DNA of 64,000 bases from an uncultured Pirellulales bacterium (GTDB lineage Bacteria; Planctomycetota; Planctomycetia; Pirellulales; Thermoguttaceae): positions 62,001 through 126,000 of the forward strand of contig CALLPE010000016.1 in the NCBI GenBank assembly GCA_938015445.1. Reading direction: 5' to 3'. Each line of letters begins with the position of its first letter. The first letter of the stretch is position 1. Positions 59,763 to 64,000 of this stretch are shown here, one piece after another. The notes under the pieces were generated by a model. That model was not told the origin of the DNA. It did not search any database and worked only from the letters and a program-made list of their open reading frames with translations. A program made the translations under genes and the position numbers.

Positions 59763-61403
59763 TCAGCGTTCTATCTCGCTCGGTGGGATGCGTTTGGTGA
59801 ATCGACAACCAACCAGGTACATAGTCTTTTCGCCAAACTGCTTCTTTGTGTATCGGACCACGTCGGCAGCGAAGTATGCCAGCGTAGGCGGCTTGCCCAG
59901 CGCTATGACCACCTTGTGGAAATCAGGTGCCTGATCCAAATAGAAAGCGATGCCGCCGGCGGAGATGTCCTCGCAAGCTACGCTGAAGAACATCTGACGC
60001 GACGGCAGCACGTCGCCATACACAGGCCCTATTAGCTGATGGTAGTTGTATTTTCGGCGCGGGCTGGAACGTTTTTCATGGCCGGTGGCGGTTTGCTGCG
60101 GGAGAACCGGCTGCTGGTCCACCTTCTGGTCGGACGTCGGCTGTTCGCTCGGCACGCTCGACAAGCTCGCCGCCAGCTCCGCCGCTTCCAAGGCAAACTG
60201 CGCATCTTGCCAAAGTTGCTGTGCGGGCGATGGGGCACCCCAACGCGCCGCTGTTGGGCCCACCGATTCTTGCGCGGCGGCCAGTACTTCTCCTACGGTA
60301 GGACGCTCGCCGTCGGCGAGCCGCTGATACAAATGCTGCACCTTCTTGGCCGAGCGTTCGGCCGCTGCCGTGGCCCGCTCAGCCTGCGACTTCGCTTCTA
60401 TTTCCTCGGTGCGGTCAGTACCCGTAAGCAGCAGCGCAGGTTCTTCTGGGCTGGGCTGTTGTCCGAGCGGTGCGATTTTCCAAGAGCACCAACGCTGCTT
60501 GCCGTCTTTGGCAATCAAAGCCATATCGAACTGCACTGGCTGCGATTCCCTTGTGGCTTGGCGCAGTAACTGCCCCAATTTGCCGGCATCCCGTGCTGCC
60601 ACCAACACGCTGACGACATGTCTGCCCCGTATTTCGTGGGCTTGGAAGCCGGTGGTGCGCTCGGCGGCGGCGTTCATGCTGACGATCCTCCCCTGCTCGT
60701 CCAGACCGAACACCAGCGAATCCACCTGCTGGAGTAATTGAGCCTGCACCAGGGTTTGCCGCGCCAGCGCCTGTTGGGCCCAAAGCCGAGCGATCGAAAT
60801 ATTGGCCACCGACGCAATCGCTTCTAGAAACTGGGCTTCCTGCTCGGTGAAGCATCTTTTCGAAGTGCTGTAAACTCCTAAAGTTCCAAATGGAACTCCG
60901 CCCAAATCCACACCTGCGGTAATGGCACTGCGGATGCCGATGTCGGCCAGAAAAGCGTCGCTGAACCGACTCTCCTCGTTCAAGTCGGCACAGAGCACAA
61001 CGCCGCCAATGCTCAGCGCATAGCCGGCCATCGAGTCGTGCGAGGCGTTTGCGTCGGGACGAACCTCAATATCGCGAACGTGGGACCATTGGGCTGTTCC
61101 CCTGATGTCGGCTCTTCCAATCCGCAGCGTCAGCTTGTTTCGACGTTGATCGTATTGTCCGATGCCGCTCAAATCGGCTTCCAGAGCGTGGCTGCACAGC
61201 GCAGCGGCGTCGTGCAGCAGAGACATTGCGTCTTGCACCGCAGATATGGACCGATCAGCCTGAGCATTGGCTCGCCGACCGAAGGCAATAAGGCAAGCCA
61301 GTTTCTTGGCCGGTGGCTCCAGCTCTGCCAACTGTGGCGCAACTGCGTCAAGCAGGCTTTGCAGGTTGCCAGTGCCAGTGACCGAAGCGATTTCCGGCAG
61401 CAT
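59763..61403 (-). CDS. GAF-PAS-PilZ signalling protein
   Basis: A 546-residue cytosolic protein. A GAF domain (about 60-215; CADLNEESRFSDAFLADIGI, GTLGVYSTSKRCFTEQEAQF) is followed by a PAS domain (about 225-345; VFGLDEQGRIVSMNAAAERT, TGFQAHEIRGRHVVSVL). A coiled helix and a Gln/Pro-rich linker lead to a C-terminal PilZ domain (about 445-540). The c-di-GMP motifs are present: RSSPR (RxxxR) and DISAGG (DxSxxG). There is no kinase, GGDEF or EAL domain, so the protein senses small molecules or redox state and reads c-di-GMP without making it. No target gene is adjacent. Confidence 0.87.
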   Translation of the reverse strand: MLPEIASVTGTGNLQSLLDAVAPQLAELEPPAKKLACLIAFGRRANAQADRSISAVQDAMSLLHDAAALCSHALEADLSGIGQYDQRRNKLTLRIGRADIRGTAQWSHVRDIEVRPDANASHDSMAGYALSIGGVVLCADLNEESRFSDAFLADIGIRSAITAGVDLGGVPFGTLGVYSTSKRCFTEQEAQFLEAIASVANISIARLWAQQALARQTLVQAQLLQQVDSLVFGLDEQGRIVSMNAAAERTTGFQAHEIRGRHVVSVLVAARDAGKLGQLLRQATRESQPVQFDMALIAKDGKQRWCSWKIAPLGQQPSPEEPALLLTGTDRTEEIEAKSQAERATAAAERSAKKVQHLYQRLADGERPTVGEVLAAAQESVGPTAARWGAPSPAQQLWQDAQFALEAAELAASLSSVPSEQPTSDQKVDQQPVLPQQTATGHEKRSSPRRKYNYHQLIGPVYGDVLPSRQMFFSVACEDISAGGIAFYLDQAPDFHKVVIALGKPPTLAYFAADVVRYTKKQFGEKTMYLVGCRFTKRIPPSEIER

Positions 61404-61527
61404 GTTATTCCGGTTGAAACAGTCGCGCAGCGTGTACGGTTGGAGCCGTAATTAACGGTACGGCGGCCTGCTCACGGTGGTAGCACTCTTCGGGTGGTAA
61501 TCTCCCATGATAAGATAGCTTACGTTC

Positions 61528-61617
61528 CACTGGGTCAGGATGTACACTGCACTGGGTTAAGATGTAAGGCACGCTGGGCTGACGGTGTAAGCTGCGCTGG
61601 GTTGGAGTGTTAAGGCG
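61528..61617 (+). repeat. Four degenerate 22-23 bp tandem repeats abutting a ribosome binding site
   Basis: Units start at 61528, 61550, 61572 and 61595. Each begins CRCTGGGTTRAGATGTAAGG or a variant. The last unit runs directly into GGAGGG of the M16 gene's ribosome binding site (ATG 61626). The CACTGGGT core resembles the ACTGGGTAAA units at 3352-3387. Confidence 0.75.
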
Positions 61618-61625
61618 GAGGGCAA

Positions 61626-64000
61626 ATGAACCGGCACAGCTATTCTGTGCTGATTGGTCTTACGCCGAACAGTTGGGTATTTCTATCTATCAAGGCTTTT
61701 GTTATGAGCGTTTCCTTTGGTGCATCGACCTTCAGGGAGGTTATGGTGGGAATCGTCGTGGCAGTCATGTTCGGTTCGGCATTTAGTGCGGAGTCAGGGC
61801 AGCCGAAGCCCGGCGGCGCCCCGAAACCACCAACCAGCGATGTTCCTGCCGCGGAGCAGCCCAGCCAACAAGCTGCCGCCAGTTACACGAGCATCCGACT
61901 TTTGCCGGGCGGGGTGACACTGGCTGTGCTTTCCAATGGACTGACAGTGATAGTGCAGGAGAACCACTCTGCCCCAGTGGCCACGGTGCGATGTTTCGTC
62001 CGCAATACCGGCAGCGCTTTCGAGGGGCGCTACTTGGGGTCGGGGATAAGCCACGTGCTGGAGCATGTCGTCTCCGGCGGCACCACCACCAAACGGACAG
62101 AGAAGGAGATCGAACGGATCATCGACAGCTTCGGCGGGGCCACCAACGCTGCCACCTGGCCGCACATGACGGCCTACTACATCGACTGTCCGGCCAAGAA
62201 CGTGATGACCGCCATCGAGCTGATGGCCGACGCCATGCAGCGGGTGAAGTTCGAGCCAATCGAGTTCGAGCGCGAACTGAAGGTCGTCCGCCGCGAGCTG
62301 GCCGACGGCGAAACGGACCGTCGCCGGGTGCTGGGCAAACTGCTCAGCCAGACGGTTTACCTGGTGTCGCCCGCGCGGCATCCGATCATCGGCTATCTGG
62401 ATGTGCTCAATTCCACCACCAACGAGGCGATCATCGACTTCTACCGCGAGCGCTATGTGCCCAACAACCAGATACTGGTGGTCGTCGGCGACGTGAACAC
62501 GCAGCAGGTATTAGACGAAGTCGCTCGACAGTGGAGCGGAACGCCCCGCGGGCCGGAGGTCATCGTTCCCCTGCCGGATGAGCCGGAGCAGCTCTCGCCC
62601 CGCGAAGCAGTGCGCGAGATGGACGGCAAGACATACGATTTGGCTTTGGCCTGGCCGACCGTCAAGCTGCACGACCCAGACATGTTCGCCCTGGATGTCG
62701 CGGCGGCAGTGCTGGGCCAGGGGGAAAGCTCGCGGTTGGTGCAGCGGCTGAAGTACGAAAAGCAACTGGTGCTTGCGATCGGCGCTGCCAACTACACTCC
62801 TCATTACGTAGCGGGAATGTTCACCGTCACCGCCGTGGCCACCCCCGACCGCTGGCAGCAAGCCGTCGATGAGATACTGCGCGAAGTGTATAGGCTCGGC
62901 CAGGAACCGATCAGCGAAGCCGAACTTGCCAAAGTCAAAAAGCAGACCGAAGCCGATCTGGTCTTTTCTCGGCAGCGCGTGCAGGAAGCCGCCAACAGCC
63001 TGGGCCGCAGCATGTTGACCACAGGCGATCCGCTGTTCGATGAGACCTACGTCGATGGCATCCGCCGCGTGACCGCTCAGCAAATCCAACAGGCGGCTCG
63101 CCGATACCTAGTGCCACAACGGCTTAACCGGGTAATAATCGCCCCGCCGGGCGGAGCACCCAAGCCACCCGACCAGCAGGCGCAGGCTGCCGACAGCCCG
63201 GTGCAGTTTCACCGTCTTCCCAACGGCTTGCGCGTGTTGCTGAAGCGGCAGAGCAACCTCCCGCTGGTAAACATGCAGGCGTTTGTATTGGCCGGCGGCT
63301 TGGTGGATGATCCTTCCACAGCAGGCCGCACGTCGCTGGTGGCGGAAATGCTGGACAAGGGGACTTCCAAGCACTCGGCTGCACAGATCGCTAGTTTCTT
63401 TGACTCGATCGGGGCGCAGTTTTCCATCCAAGCAGGCCGATTCACCATTTACGCCAGCGCAACCTGCCTGCGCGACGATTTCCCCCAGGCCGCTGCCATG
63501 CTGGCCGAGTGCTTCACCGAGCCGGCCTTCCCGGCCGAGCAATTCCAGATCGTGCAGCGGCTGGCTCTGGGGGCCATCGCGCGCCGGGCCGACAACGCCC
63601 AAAGCGAAGCCCTGGAAGTGTTCTACGACTCGCTCCCGCCCACTACGCCCTACCACTTGATTCAGGGCGGCAAGGAGGAAACGGTCAAGCGTTTGACGGT
63701 CGAAGACTTGCGCCAGTACCATGCCCGGTACTTCGTGCCCAATAACATGTTGGTCGCCGTGTTCGGCGACATCGAGCCAGAGGCGGCTCTGCGCTTGGTC
63801 GATAAGCACTTCGGGCACTTGAAGCCCGATGCGGACTTCAGACCGCACAACTTCGACCGCAGCAACACGCTCCAGCAGACGGTCGTGCGACACAAGCAGA
63901 CCGGCAAGCCCACTGCAATGGTCGTGTTAGGCTTTCCCGGCCCGAGCATCCGCGACCGCGAAGATTTCGCCGCGTTGACATTGCTGGACGCGGTGATTTC
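61626..64000 (+). CDS. M16 family zinc metallopeptidase, 3' end outside the window
   Basis: At least 791 codons of an exported insulinase/pitrilysin-type (M16) protease with two halves. The first half has the inverted zinc motif His143-x-x-Glu146-His147 (SHVLEHVVSGG), after LSNGLTVIVQENHSAPVATV, so it is catalytic. The second half (from about 525; LPNGLRVLLKRQSNLPLVNM) lacks HxxEH (SLVAEMLDKGT) and is the usual inactive partner domain. A hydrophobic export segment lies at about residues 40-55 (VGIVVAVMFGSAFSA). The ATG at 61626 is taken because GGAGGG is 4 bases upstream; ATGs at 61704 and 61743 are in frame and would give a shorter leader. It degrades peptides in the periplasm. Confidence 0.88.
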   Translation, partial: MNRHSYSVLIGLTPNSWVFLSIKAFVMSVSFGASTFREVMVGIVVAVMFGSAFSAESGQPKPGGAPKPPTSDVPAAEQPSQQAAASYTSIRLLPGGVTLAVLSNGLTVIVQENHSAPVATVRCFVRNTGSAFEGRYLGSGISHVLEHVVSGGTTTKRTEKEIERIIDSFGGATNAATWPHMTAYYIDCPAKNVMTAIELMADAMQRVKFEPIEFERELKVVRRELADGETDRRRVLGKLLSQTVYLVSPARHPIIGYLDVLNSTTNEAIIDFYRERYVPNNQILVVVGDVNTQQVLDEVARQWSGTPRGPEVIVPLPDEPEQLSPREAVREMDGKTYDLALAWPTVKLHDPDMFALDVAAAVLGQGESSRLVQRLKYEKQLVLAIGAANYTPHYVAGMFTVTAVATPDRWQQAVDEILREVYRLGQEPISEAELAKVKKQTEADLVFSRQRVQEAANSLGRSMLTTGDPLFDETYVDGIRRVTAQQIQQAARRYLVPQRLNRVIIAPPGGAPKPPDQQAQAADSPVQFHRLPNGLRVLLKRQSNLPLVNMQAFVLAGGLVDDPSTAGRTSLVAEMLDKGTSKHSAAQIASFFDSIGAQFSIQAGRFTIYASATCLRDDFPQAAAMLAECFTEPAFPAEQFQIVQRLALGAIARRADNAQSEALEVFYDSLPPTTPYHLIQGGKEETVKRLTVEDLRQYHARYFVPNNMLVAVFGDIEPEAALRLVDKHFGHLKPDADFRPHNFDRSNTLQQTVVRHKQTGKPTAMVVLGFPGPSIRDREDFAALTLLDAVI

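Noticed and set aside
1..64000. Prophage, restriction-modification or anti-phage defence locus
   Set aside because: No integrase, phage structural, methyltransferase-endonuclease or known defence gene was found; the unusual genes are metabolic or exported.

Overview
The window looks like part of a planctomycete chromosome, most likely Pirellulales or a related Planctomycetia lineage. The evidence is gene content: an adjacent DUF1549/DUF1553, DUF1501 and PPC-domain gene trio, formylglycine sulfatases (one partial, one double), a DUF6288 protein, an SHD1-domain lipoprotein, a YetA/PcRGLX-type lyase, FG-GAP repeat proteins and many secreted proteins of 500-1000 residues. GC is high, start codons include GTG and TTG, and most starts have a GGAGG-type ribosome binding site. 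There are no tRNA or rRNA genes, no CRISPR array and no intact mobile element.

Layout. 1-2013 (minus): the start of a sulfatase and a secreted beta-propeller glycosidase-like protein. 2014-3703: a gene-poor gap with an IS5-type transposase remnant, a hairpin-rich repeat and a candidate promoter. 3704-9120 (plus): the DUF1549/DUF1501/PPC trio. 9242-10977 (minus): scpB overlapping a D-psicose/D-tagatose 3-epimerase-type gene. 11241-21360: a LigD phosphoesterase-like protein, a GH5-like glycosidase, a PL26/YetA-like lyase, an SdhA-like flavoprotein and a DUF6288 PDZ/HEAT protein. 21573-25172: metE divergent from a homocysteine methyltransferase. 25405-33409 (plus): a carbohydrate-degradation block of sialate O-acetylesterase, heparinase-like lyase, PL14-like lyase and FG-GAP protein. 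33455-37514 (minus): a pteridine-reductase-like SDR and a double sulfatase. 37814-46735: a Ski2-like helicase, an LRR protein, pgk, a class II aldolase, a SpoU methyltransferase and a CHAD protein. 47374-51135 (plus): a secreted SMP-30/nitrilase fusion, a cyclophilin lipoprotein and a zinc-ribbon protein. 51384-56278 (minus): a two-helix membrane protein, a sodium/solute symporter, a methyltetrahydrofolate methyltransferase and a corrinoid protein. 56402-64000: a cysteine desulfurase, an SHD1 lipoprotein, a di-haem cytochrome c peroxidase, a GAF-PAS-PilZ protein and a truncated M16 peptidase.

How the genes fit together. Much of the window serves uptake and breakdown of sulfated or acetylated plant or algal polysaccharides: sulfatases, lyases, esterase, glycosidases, sugar epimerase and symporter, with pgk and fba for central glycolysis. 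A second theme is one-carbon and methionine metabolism. MetE is present, and the three modules of B12-dependent methionine synthase (homocysteine-, folate- and corrinoid-binding) occur as separate genes 30 kb apart, with a PTR1/FolM-like reductase in between.

The least expected signals are two multi-enzyme fusions (SMP-30 plus nitrilase; sulfatase plus sulfatase) and a recurring pattern of short degenerate tandem arrays (15-22 bp units, a different sequence each time) in intergenic gaps. Some of these arrays abut a promoter or ribosome binding site. All functions are read from motifs by eye; no database search was run.
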